Assembly: GCF_033439725.1 (NCBI RefSeq) | Contig: NW_026944388.1 | Coordinates: 3,906,001-3,970,000, forward strand | DNA length: 64,000 bases | DNA from: Neurospora tetraspora | Lineage: Eukaryota; Ascomycota; Sordariomycetes; Sordariales; Sordariaceae | Direction: 5' to 3' | Shown: piece after piece, positions 55,402-64,000 of the stretch | Layout of the letters: the number at the start of each line of letters is the position of its first letter | Numbering within the stretch: the first letter of the stretch is position 1 | Program-made: the position numbers and the translations under genes | The notes under the pieces: generated by a model | The model's input: only the letters and a program-made list of their open reading frames with translations | Databases searched by the model: none | Told to the model about the DNA's origin: nothing

Positions 55402-57009
55402 CTAATGATCCTCCACATCCTCATCCCTCCCGGGATAACAAATATCCTGCACCACCACCGCCCTCACATGATGTCCCAACACAAACAAATACGTCCCCAA
55501 AAGACAAATACTCATGCCCGTACCCACCCACAACACCGCGTCACTCTTGAACGCGTTTCCAATACTAATAGTAGCCAACGTAAACCCCGTATTCGGGAAC
55601 ACACTCGCCCACCACCCCAAGTGGAAATACCTCGGTCTACTAGCCAGCACCGCCAACACGCCAATAAAAAACCACCAAAACGCCAACGCCCACAGGAAAA
55701 CCGCGCCAATGATCGCCATCGTCCTGATCTGTCCGGCGTCCATCAGGCCGTCCATGTCATGATCGAAATCCCGCGGTAATCCCTGGGCCATGCCCAGGAA
55801 TGCCAACGCCGTGAATGAAGGGGGGCCGACGCACATGAATAAACCGGGGCGGTGTTCGCGGTCGGGTAAACCGACGGACATGAGTCGACCGACCATGTGC
55901 GCGTACATCATGAAGGCTACGGCGGCGCCTAGACCTTGGCAGGTTAGGCCGGCGCAGATGACGACTATGGAGCGATGGGCCGGTTGGGAGCCGGAGATGA
56001 CGGCTGCGATGGTGCCCGAGAGCATGATGGGGAAGATGGGGAGGATCCAGGTTGGCATCATTGTTGACAACGAAAAAGATCGTTTTTGCGAGAAGAGGAA
56101 GGAGTATTGCCCCACCGCAACGGCCGTGGCGAGGATAAGATATATCCAGAAGGCGATATGCAGAACCCAGACGAGATCAACACTCGGCGTCCCGTCCACT
56201 GGTGTTCCATACTTCTGGGTACTCGTTATCAGAGTCGCTATCGACAAGAAAAAAGTAGGGAAGAAAAACCCTTCGCGCGGGTGGGTAAGACTGGCTTTGA
56301 ATGTACCAGGGTGCAAAAGGAACCGGGTTACTTGCAGGGAAGTGAGCAAGACGAAGATAATCAGGTTGATGATATACACCGCCATCCCAATCTGGCGCAG
56401 GCCGGGGAAGGAGTGCGGTTGTGCCGCTATCAAAAGGGAGAGACCGCCGGTCGACATGCAGAGGGTGTACCAGGCCCAGGTGAAGTGTTTTAGGCGGGCG
56501 CGGAGGGGGAGTTTGGGGCGGGAGGGGTCGTAGGGGTTTGGGTGGTCTGGGTGGCCTTTTTGGTGGTGGTGGGGGGAGGATTCAAGGTCGTTCTCGTCGT
56601 CGGAGTGCCCAGCGCCGCCGGACATGTGTCCATCATGGTTGGACTTCTCGTTAGAGTTCAGGGCTAACTGGGAGGAGACAGCGGAGGGAGACAGGGAGGA
56701 GAAGGCGCCGCCGAGGTAGTCTCTTCTGGTGTTGACTCCTCCTTCTCTCCCTTCCTTCTCATAATCACCCGGGGTCCCGGCGTAGGTGCCGGAGGTGCGG
56801 GAGGAGGAGGCGGGATCGTCACCGGTTACGGTTGCGGAGGAGGATTGGCGGGAGTGGGAGCCGAGGAAGCTGGGGTCGTTTGGTGGGTTGAGTGTGGTTT
56901 GTTGTTGTGTTTCAAATTGGGACCGTTGAGGGGTGGCGTCATGGATGATGAATTGCGGTCCCGTCTGCATGGGAGGCTGGCTGCCCCTCATGGTGGTGGA
57001 TTGTTCCAT
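55402..57009 (-). CDS. TDT-family transporter (malic acid / C4-dicarboxylate or sulfite type)
   Basis: Single exon, 535 residues from ATG 57009 (MEQSTTMRGSQ). Residues 1-170 are hydrophilic and low-complexity with a His run. About ten membrane segments follow, opening with FTWAWYTLCMSTGGLSLLI, the signature of the tellurite-resistance/dicarboxylate transporter family (yeast Ssu1, S. pombe Mae1), then VYIINLIIFVLLTSL, AVAVGQYSFLFS, and WALAFWWFFIGVLAVLA. The tail is acidic (DEDVEDH). The family exports sulfite or moves malate across the plasma membrane; the opening motif looks closer to the Mae1 side, but substrate choice is inference. The frame is open upstream through a (TCTG)n tract without an ATG, so the shorter start is preferred. 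Confidence 0.85.
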   Translation of the reverse strand: MEQSTTMRGSQPPMQTGPQFIIHDATPQRSQFETQQQTTLNPPNDPSFLGSHSRQSSSATVTGDDPASSSRTSGTYAGTPGDYEKEGREGGVNTRRDYLGGAFSSLSPSAVSSQLALNSNEKSNHDGHMSGGAGHSDDENDLESSPHHHQKGHPDHPNPYDPSRPKLPLRARLKHFTWAWYTLCMSTGGLSLLIAAQPHSFPGLRQIGMAVYIINLIIFVLLTSLQVTRFLLHPGTFKASLTHPREGFFFPTFFLSIATLITSTQKYGTPVDGTPSVDLVWVLHIAFWIYLILATAVAVGQYSFLFSQKRSFSLSTMMPTWILPIFPIMLSGTIAAVISGSQPAHRSIVVICAGLTCQGLGAAVAFMMYAHMVGRLMSVGLPDREHRPGLFMCVGPPSFTALAFLGMAQGLPRDFDHDMDGLMDAGQIRTMAIIGAVFLWALAFWWFFIGVLAVLASRPRYFHLGWWASVFPNTGFTLATISIGNAFKSDAVLWVGTGMSICLLGTYLFVLGHHVRAVVVQDICYPGRDEDVEDH

Positions 57010-57023
57010 CGCGATGCTTCTGT

Positions 57024-57024
57024 G

Positions 57025-57055
<31 letters not shown>
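57024..57055. repeat. (TCTG)n microsatellite in the transporter 5' UTR
   Basis: Seven or so tandem TCTG units ending about 15 nt upstream of the transporter start codon. Confidence 0.93.
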
Positions 57056-59091
57056 TGTTTCGTTGGACGAAGAAGGATGTGACGATATGACTGGTGTGTC
57101 TCGATTCGAGATCGTGGTGGATATCGCAAACGATATCGATATTCAAGCGAAATGGATTTGGACGACTTTCAGGTCAGACCGGTGTCCTGATCAACAACTG
57201 GATTATCTTGGAAACCGAAGGACATAAGGTCTAGTATCTGGGAAGTTGTTCCCCAGCTATCGTCGATCAGCCGGCCTCTTAGTGCTGGCTGATGTCGTCG
57301 ATGGAAATGTTGGAGAGCTCGAAGCGAGGACGAGGAGGGAAAAAGTTATTTGGCTGCTATCGAAGCATGGGGCTTGCTATTAAGATGGAGATGAAACTGC
57401 TGGTCTGGTCGAAATTGGTCAAAGCTGTGATGAAGCTGATGAAGATGGGGAATCGTCAGAGAACCGAGCGCGTGGACTCGTCTACTTTTAACCTTTTCCG
57501 GGGGACTCCATGATTTCTTCTCCAACTTGGACACCGCAGACCCCAGACCCCCTACCTCTTGCATCAGATCAGACGGACTGCACGCACGCCCGCACCGCAC
57601 ACCGGGTGGTCCCTGTGGTCCCTGAGGTGCCTCCCCCAGGACATTTGTCGCCCAACCGTTTCAAACCGGGATGGTAGATCTATATCTGCCAAGGGACCCA
57701 CACGAGGCTTCTCGATGCTCTCGATGCTCGCGAGAAGTCTGGGCAAACATTGACAGACGGAGCAAGTGTGTATAGCAGGGAATGATGAACAAGGAGGTGA
57801 GACAGACAAGACATGTTGGGCTCTTGGCTGCGAGCGACCCACATTGTTGGACTGTTGCTCGCAATGGATGGGGCAAGCGAGAATACACGAGATGGTGGTT
57901 TGTCTGGGCATCTATTCCGTGCCCAGACCGCCTCCGTTAGCACTTGGCTGGGTAAGGATTGTTAGACTCTGAATATCTGATCCTAGCTACGGTTTTGTTG
58001 TTGTTTGGGATCGTATGAAAAAGTCTATCGTGGTTCTGAAACCACTCCTTTCTGTGGTTTTTTTTTTTTTCTTGACTTGACTTGACTCGCTCTGATACTG
58101 ATGTCTGATGGATGGGGGGTCTCGAGATGCGAGTATGAACAGATGGAGACGAGAGGGATTGGGGGAGTTGGAGTTGTCGAGTTCTGAATTGGAGAATCTC
58201 GGACACCTCCTCCGTCGTCGTGGAGCTCTCTGAGAGTCAAGAGATGAGTTCTTGCACCGCCATGGAGGCTTCGTAAAAAGGGACATATGCCAAGAAGGAT
58301 ATCCATATCTTTTTGATGGTGTTCTTCGGATGCCCAGAAGATATCGGCACTTGTCTGCAGGGAATACACCCCTCGTCCCCTGTCTCTGCTTTGAAGATCA
58401 CGCTTAGGGGGCGGCAAGGGGGCTTGTCTCCCGGGTCCCGGTCGTCCACTCTTGTGATCTTGCGAAATGCCAAGAGGGGGATTTTCTCTCGCCCAAAAGG
58501 ATAGGAGAATTGCTCGTTGTGTTGCTTTTCGGCTTGTCGATTCGTCGAGCTGACTTTTTTCATCGCGGATGATGCCGGTCAAAACACCACGACTCTCAAC
58601 AACAAGTCAAACAACAACATGCCCGACCCGGACGGACACCTTGATGGCTCCGACGACGACAACAACCTTTTTAAATCGGATCTTTTACGGTGTAGGTAAG
58701 TTGCCCATATCCATGACGGTATTTAAGACCCCTGGCTCTATAACGACTCTCCGGAAGCCGTCAACTTGACAATGCCATTTCTTGGCCGTTTGGCCGTGTT
58801 TCTTGGCTGTTTGGCCGTGTTTCTTGGCCGGTCTTGGCTGTCTGAGATGCCGCAGATGTTGTTGCAGTTAATTGAGGCTCAGCGAAGGGGTTCAAAGAAG
58901 GTTCACGGTGTGGAAGGAGAAGAAAGATAACATTGTGGTAGCAAAGCATGGATGACGTTAAGGAGAGGGACGTATCGTATAGACGGCCCTGGTTGCCAAG
59001 TCTCCCCCAAGACACCAAGGAAAAGCCAAGTGAAGCCACCACAACGCTTGACAAGGCCAAGACGCCGACTGATATCTCCGACTTGGCCTAA
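57056..59091. other. Intergenic region upstream of the transporter
   Basis: No supported gene. Contains a 21-bp tandem unit at 58777-58840 (TTTCTTGGCNGTTTGGCCGTG repeated about 2.7 times, given here as a consensus). Confidence 0.5.
58777..58840. repeat. 21-bp tandem repeat, about 2.7 copies
   Basis: Units start ATTTCTTGGCCG, TTTCTTGGCTG and TTTCTTGGCCG, with TTTGGCCGTG completing the first two. Confidence 0.8.
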
Positions 59092-59225
59092 AGTACGGTG
59101 GCCCAAGTGTTGGCTATGGTCAATTGAAAAAGTTTGGTCAGAAAATGGCCCGTGCTAGCTGCAGGTACTAGATTTATACTAAAGGGTAGCTTCTACAATC
59201 TAATGTAATACCCTCTATCAAACTA

Positions 59226-59325
59226 ATGAAGCAATGAAGTAATAAAGTAATAAAGTAATGAAGCAATGAAGCAATGAAGCAATGAAGTAATGAAGCAATG
59301 AAGCAATAAAATAATGAAGCAACTA
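59226..59325. repeat. Octamer minisatellite AATGAAGC/AATAAAGT
   Basis: About a dozen tandem 8-bp units AATRAAGY inside the TIR element. Confidence 0.88.
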
Positions 59326-59389
59326 GAGGCAACGGAAGTTAATTAAAATCGAAGGGGTATAATGAGCTGAGACTCTGAGAGTTAATGAG

Positions 59390-59555
59390 ATTTGGGAGCC
59401 TTGAGGTTTACCAAGATTTAGGGTAGTAGTATAAATGGATCCCCCGGTTCTTCTCCAAATTTTGGTTAGAGAGTAAATAAGAGCTTCGAAGTTTGCCAAG
59501 ACTTTTTTAAGGTAGTAATGCAAATGGATCCTTCACTTCTTCTCTAAATTTTGAA
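59390..59555. repeat. About 72-bp imperfect direct duplication
   Basis: Two segments share the order GAGG/GAAGTTT-CCAAGA-TT...GGTAGTA-T-AAATGGATCC-C...CTTCTC-AAATTTT, separated mainly by transitions. Confidence 0.65.
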
Positions 59556-59626
59556 CTTTGGGGTAGAGTATTAATACAAATAGATTTCCCTGTCCCTCTT
59601 GCTCTCTCTGAGCAATAGGAATGAAT

Positions 59627-59722
59627 GAGAGTTGATGAGAGGTATAAGGGTTGATGAGAGGTATAAGAGTTGATGAGAGGTATAAGAGTTGATGAGAGGT
59701 ATAAGAGTTGATGGGAGTTGAT
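59627..59722. repeat. Minisatellite GTTGATGAGAGGTATAAG
   Basis: Four to five tandem copies of an approximately 20-bp unit within the TIR element. Confidence 0.88.
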
Positions 59723-59893
59723 GAGAGTTGTGAATGTGATAGATAATGTAATGCCTTTAGATAGGGGTGAATCTTCTAATTTGAGTATGCAAGTGATATG
59801 GAGGCGTTAATATAAAAAGGCTGGCAACTGGGTGCAGCTAAGAGCTCGGACTAACTTTCAATTGAGCATAGCCAACACTTGGGCCACCGTACT

Positions 59894-61560
59894 AAAGGGT
59901 GTCCAAGAGCTTCTAAAAGCGCCTAAAAACGCCCAAAAGTGCGGCAATGCAATGGCGATCACCGCCTATCCGAGAGCATATCCCGCCCGCGCCCAGCCAT
60001 ATTTGACATGTGCTTTTGTTTTCAGGGGTCAGAGATAACTGAGATTGCGATGTTGGAGTTGCCCATGTTGAGCCCATGTGCCGGAAATTTCCATTGACAT
60101 TGGATTTGTAGATTGTATAGGTGGTTTCTGATTTCATTACGGGTACGTCCGACAAAGAAGATGTGGAAGAAAAAAGGATGAAGCACGTTGTTCAGGGAAG
60201 CACATGGATTGGACGTCGACACAAGCAACAAAACAAACCCCCCTTTTTCTTCTCAGACAGATCTCCAAAATCAAAACAAACCCCCGCTGCTTCTGAAGGA
60301 AAGTCTGAGATGGACCCCCGTCGGTGGGCCTGCATCCCCTTGATGGCAGAGGAAGAACTCCATCAACTCCAGCATTCTCCAGCGATGCCTTCCCTTCCTC
60401 AGATCTCCTCGTCCTGAGACAACTCCATTGATGTGGACTGCGATGGACAAACACAGCCCTGACAGCGGAGAGCCGGAGGCGGGGAGAATGGACCTACATA
60501 ACACTGCCACTAACAGGAAATAACAGACTCCGCTGCACCCCACCGCAAAGCCTGTTAGCAGGCAATAACAGTCCTCCACCTACGCGCGTCACCACCAGCA
60601 GCGGGGTCGCCAGCGGGTTCCCAAGTGGAATTTCCCGTCCTCCAGTCATCCAGACCATTCCATTGATCTTCTCCTCTTCAACAACAGTCAAGGTCGGCAG
60701 ACATCAAGGAACATACGTACCTGCGTGCTCTGCCATAGGGTTGTTGCCCGGGCGCTTGCGCTTTGCGCATCATCGCATTCCAGTCTCTTGGCGATTTGGC
60801 CTTGCGTTTCTTGGCTCATTTTGGAGAGTTCGTATTGATAAGGCGCGTGAGGAAGGCGATATGCTGCCAAGAGGAAGTCGGGGTGTCCGAAGCGCGTAAC
60901 TGGCCAAGTACCTAGGTAGGTAGACGATGGAAGCTCTCCGATTGATGGGAGAGGTTCGTGGATGACGACGCGCCGAGAGGACAATACACCTTGGCGGTCA
61001 TGATGGTCTTTTTGGAATACCTATTCCTACGGCCTTCCTGTCCGGGCATCCCGTTGAAGGTCACACTCACTGGCTTGTGACTGGGCAGTGCAGTCCTCCG
61101 TCACAACGACACACCGACAGAATACCATGACCGATGACATCGGGGACGCATCGGAGCCGCATCGTGAGATCTCACAATCTCGAATCAAAAATGACCAATT
61201 AAAAGCAGATGTTAGCATGGAATTATGCCAGCCCAAATCAACAAACGTCGTCATAGCCAAGTGAGGCTCAAGTTCTCAACTCCGCCCCGTCTAACGAGTG
61301 TGGTCAAAGAAACACTCACCTCCTTTTCAACTGCACAACTTGGAGCAACCACAACCATCAAATTGCTCGTGATCAACAACCAACAGAGACAGACACGTCA
61401 TACCAACTCACATCCACTTCCACCTGGAAACATTCACTCACTCACAGAAAGCAGCTCACAGAAAGCAGAAAGCGCACATCCAACTGACCCTCATCAACAC
61501 ATGCCTTAAAAGAAGTTACAAAGAAATAAAGTCCATCATGATGTCCTACACTGAATGAAC
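59894..61560. other. Intergenic region downstream of the TIR element
   Basis: No supported gene. A short TACCTAGGTAGGTAG string lies near 60907, similar to one near 3960. Confidence 0.5.
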
Positions 61561-63432
61561 TTAAAGAAGAGCACAAGCAAAGACGGCAGCCATCAGGGCA
61601 ACGCATCCGGTGGTGCTGGCCATCATCTTGGAAGCACCAGCGACGACGGGAGGAGGAGGGATGGCATCCGAGGGCTCAGGGACGGGGACGTCATCGGAAC
61701 CACCAGTGCCGCTGGGGCCAGAGCCGGAACCACCGCCGTTGCCGCCGGTAGGGCCAGCAGAGGTGGTGATGGTGGTAGAGTTGGTGAAAGTGACGAAGCT
61801 GGACGACCAAGAGCCACCAGATCCGCCACCAGGGACGGGAGCAGAGGTGGTGATGGTGGTAGAGTGGGTGACAGTGACGAAGCTGGACGAAGAGCTGCCA
61901 GATCCACCGCCGGAGCCGCCACCAGGGACGGGAGCAGAGGTGGTGGTGGTGATGGGGCCAGCGCTGCTGCCGCCAGTAGGGCCGGGGCCAGAGCCACCGC
62001 CGTTACCGCCGGTAGGGCCGGGGTTGGAACCGCACTCGGTGAAAGTGGGCTTGGCGGCGTCACACTTGCAGAGCGCGTCGACGGCCGAAAGGACGTCGTT
62101 GATCTTGCTGGCTCCGCAGGCGCCCAAAACGTCCCCGGCAATAGTAAGCTGGATTTTCTGGGCGTTGGCGCATTCGCACTTGTGGTCACCAGAAGCACAG
62201 CCCAGGTCGAGCGCAGCCTTCCCAATAATAGGAACGGCGCACTGGGGCACGGCAGCAAACTCAGCGGCGCACTCCCAGCTCTCCTCACCACAAGGGCCGG
62301 AGGGGGCAGGACCGGGAACGCTGTCAGTTCCGGAGGGGACGACAGTGCTGGAGGGAATGACGACAACAACATTAGAGGTGGAGGTGGAGCAGTCCGAGGT
62401 AACGATGTCGGTAGTGGTGATGGTGGTGGTAGAGTCACCTCCGCCAGGAACAGGGACAGAAGCGCTAGGTCCGGGGTTGCCGGAAGGCTCGACGGGGGAG
62501 GAGGTAGTCGTGATAGTGATGGGGGGCTGGCTGGAAGGCTCGCCAAAAGGCTGGACGGAAGGCACCACGGCAATGGAAGAGATGGTGGGCTCATCATCGT
62601 CGCAGCCATCATCGGTCGTGCTGGGCTCAGCACTGGGCTGAGGCTCGGAGCTGGGCACGGCAGGCACAGAGAGGCTGATGACAGAGCTGGGGGCACCGCC
62701 GGTAGAAGGCTCGACGGGGGAGGAGGTAGTCGTTATAGTGATGGGGGGCTGGCTGGAAGGCTCGCCAGAAGGCTGGCCGGAAGGCACCACGACAATGGAA
62801 GAGCTGGAGATGGTGGGTTCATCATCGTCGCAGTCATTAGTCGTGCTGGGCTCAGCACTGGGCTGAGGCTCGGAGCTGGGCACTGCAGGCACAGAGCTGG
62901 GAAGGCTGATGGGAGGCTCGGAGGAGATAGGAGGCTCGGTGATGGTAGGAGGCTCGGAGGAGATAGGAGGCTCGGAGGAGATAGGAGGCTCGGTGGTGGC
63001 AGGAGGCTCGGAGGAGATAGGAGGCTCGGTGGTGACAGGAGGCTCGGTGATGACAGGAGGTTCGGAGATGGTAGAGCTCGGAGTAACGGTCGGGCACGCG
63101 GTAAAGGTGGATGCCGTAGCGTCGCAGGCGCAAAGGTTGGAGACGGCGTTCATGACGTTGATGGCGCCGCCGAAACCACAGCTGCCGATAACTGCGTTGG
63201 CCATTGCGGCCTGGAGCACCTCCTGCTTGCCACACTCGCACTTGTAGTCGCCGTGGGCACAGCCGAGATTTGTAATGGCGGCCGACTCGATGGCAGCGGT
63301 GGCGCAGGCGGGGATGGCCGAGTAGGAGGGAGCACACTCCCAGGAATCGAAACCGCAGTCAGCGGCGAGAACTCGAGCTCCGGCGGCAACCAGCATGAGG
63401 CCGGCCGCCTTTCGGGGGACCGAGTACACCAT
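61561..63432 (-). CDS. GPI-anchored cell-wall protein with two CFEM domains
   Basis: Single exon, 623 residues. A signal peptide (residues 1 to about 23) leads into a cysteine-rich CFEM domain (about 25-105: WECAPSYSAIPAC, LGCAHGDYKCEC, GSCGF, NLCACDA). A second, similar CFEM follows (about 390-470: WECAAEFAAVPQC, LGCASGDHKCEC, GACGA, ALCKCDA). A Pro/Ser/Thr/Glu linker between them carries EPPxxx hexapeptide repeats and a large internal duplication. After the second domain come Gly/Ser/Thr repeats and a C-terminal hydrophobic tail (TTGCVALMAAVFACALL) preceded by small residues, as for GPI attachment. The conserved Asp before the CxC (GD-KCEC) is present in both domains; in Candida CFEM proteins this Asp takes part in heme binding, so haem-iron capture at the wall is possible but unproven. 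Confidence 0.9.
   Translation of the reverse strand: MVYSVPRKAAGLMLVAAGARVLAADCGFDSWECAPSYSAIPACATAAIESAAITNLGCAHGDYKCECGKQEVLQAAMANAVIGSCGFGGAINVMNAVSNLCACDATASTFTACPTVTPSSTISEPPVITEPPVTTEPPISSEPPATTEPPISSEPPISSEPPTITEPPISSEPPISLPSSVPAVPSSEPQPSAEPSTTNDCDDDEPTISSSSIVVVPSGQPSGEPSSQPPITITTTSSPVEPSTGGAPSSVISLSVPAVPSSEPQPSAEPSTTDDGCDDDEPTISSIAVVPSVQPFGEPSSQPPITITTTSSPVEPSGNPGPSASVPVPGGGDSTTTITTTDIVTSDCSTSTSNVVVVIPSSTVVPSGTDSVPGPAPSGPCGEESWECAAEFAAVPQCAVPIIGKAALDLGCASGDHKCECANAQKIQLTIAGDVLGACGASKINDVLSAVDALCKCDAAKPTFTECGSNPGPTGGNGGGSGPGPTGGSSAGPITTTTSAPVPGGGSGGGSGSSSSSFVTVTHSTTITTSAPVPGGGSGGSWSSSFVTFTNSTTITTSAGPTGGNGGGSGSGPSGTGGSDDVPVPEPSDAIPPPPVVAGASKMMASTTGCVALMAAVFACALL
62486..62910 (-). repeat. 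Tandem duplication of about 222 bp inside the CFEM gene linker
   Basis: Units beginning GGCTCGACGGGGGAGGAGG at 62486 and 62708 match over most of their length. Each encodes PSSEPQPSAEPSTT through DDDEPTISS to SSQPPITITTTSSPVEPS. Confidence 0.88.
62910..63070 (-). repeat. 18-bp minisatellite encoding EPPxxx
   Basis: About nine hexapeptide units (EPPISS, EPPATT, EPPTIT and others) in the extracellular linker. Confidence 0.9.
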
Positions 63433-64000
63433 GGTTGAAAACGAGGGAAATGATGTAATAACGGGAAGGTTGAACGAGAGGGTCGAGGGTGAGGGGAGAA
63501 AGAGGAGAGGAAAGTAACATCAGTGGGGATGTCTTCACATCTTTATTTACCTACTTTCCAGCTCCTCCTTCTCCGGCTGAAGGAGCCGCACTACGGGAGA
63601 TCACCGGAGGACTGTCGGCGCTATTGGAGGCTTGGAGGCTCGAATATGAAAAGGACGGGACCTATCCCAATCCGGAGAATAGGCACCAGCAGTTTTGTCT
63701 GCCATTGGCCACTCCCTGCTCCTGTCTCCAGAGAGACAAACAATGTGACGGATGTGTGTGGGCAGCATTGAAGGCAGAGAACTCGGGTTGTGGGAGAACC
63801 CGCCTCATGACCTCCAAAGGGTCCTGGGGGCGTGACGCGTCCTTCAAGAACGCCATAATGTCTTGACGTTCTTAACGTTCTAGAACGTCCCGGCGGAAAG
63901 TACCAAGCTCCACCGCCAATCAATAGCTTAATCGACTACCGGGAAGCCTTGTCGGTTTTAATCTTGAATCTCCGCTAGTTCGGGAGCTACGTCTTCCCTA
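63433..64000. other. Region upstream of the CFEM gene to the window end
   Basis: Promoter side of the CFEM gene. Remaining frames to the window end are unsupported. Confidence 0.5.

Larger units (their letters stand above)
59092..59893. mobile_element. Non-autonomous DNA transposon-like element with terminal inverted repeats
   Basis: The left end starts AGTACGGTGGCCCAAGTG (from 59092) and the right end, read in reverse complement from 59893, is the same for about 38 nt with one mismatch (GGTCAATTG versus GCTCAATTG). A weaker match extends to TAGCTGCA about 65 nt in. The flanks read TAAA on both sides (59089-59092 and 59893-59896), a candidate target-site duplication that includes the TA typical of Tc1/mariner-like elements. 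The 0.8-kb interior is AT-rich, has no coding frame, and consists largely of minisatellites, so it cannot move by itself. Confidence 0.75.

Noticed and set aside
55207-56533. Plus-strand frames opposite the transporter
   Set aside because: The minus strand encodes a clear ten-span membrane protein; the plus frames have no features.
59818-60010. Short frame (59832-60038) at the right end of the TIR element as a transposase relic
   Set aside because: Only 68 codons, begins in the inverted repeat and has no transposase motif.
61555-63438. 627-codon plus-strand frame opposite the CFEM gene
   Set aside because: A low-complexity Gly/Arg/Asp shadow. The minus strand has a signal peptide, two CFEM domains and a GPI tail.

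Overview
The window is nuclear DNA of a filamentous ascomycete, most likely a Sordariomycete close to the Neurospora/Sordaria lineage (inference from the protein families). Nearly every gene is broken by one or two short spliceosomal introns (about 50-140 nt, GT...CTRAC...AG). The protein set (AA9 polysaccharide monooxygenase, HET domain, two-CFEM wall protein, DUF2855, CorA-like protein, Doa10) is typical of such fungi. There are no operons. Long intergenic stretches hold only microsatellites and one decayed transposon-like element.

Layout. 0-12.5 kb: an F-box/WD40 protein resembling the clock ubiquitin-ligase adaptor FWD-1, a frameshifted F-box/leucine-rich gene, an AA9 lytic polysaccharide monooxygenase and a PIF1-type helicase. 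12.9-24.7 kb: an accessory region with four relatives of one kinase-like family (one intact at 18.5-20.5 kb, three broken), a CorA-like membrane protein and a tiny three-exon gene of unknown function. 25.1-33.3 kb: a tRNA-like gene, a DUF2855 protein, a HET-domain protein, a short PIP-kinase-like protein and twinfilin. 34.1-38.2 kb: one large gene joining a HeLo-like region, a kinase fold lacking the catalytic aspartate, and a trypsin-like serine protease. 38.2-43.1 kb: no convincing gene. 43.1-47.1 kb: a 1,334-residue, Ala/Ser/Val-rich protein with an N-terminal membrane anchor and a C-terminal HDEL signal. 49.4-54.8 kb: the ER/inner nuclear membrane ubiquitin ligase Doa10. 55.4-57.0 kb: a TDT-family anion transporter. 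59.1-59.9 kb: an AT-rich element with about 38-bp terminal inverted repeats. 61.6-63.4 kb: a GPI-anchored wall protein with two CFEM domains.

How it fits together. Core cell-biology genes (FWD-1-like, PIF1-like, twinfilin, Doa10, transporter) surround a 25-kb accessory stretch rich in families tied to fungal self/non-self recognition and regulated cell death (HET domain, HeLo-like region, fast-decaying kinase-like paralogs). The two strongest candidates for something new are the HeLo-like/pseudokinase/trypsin fusion protein and the kinase family. The kinase family has a shared unrecognised N-terminal domain, an intron at the same position and phase in three copies, and a birth-and-death pattern within 12 kb.
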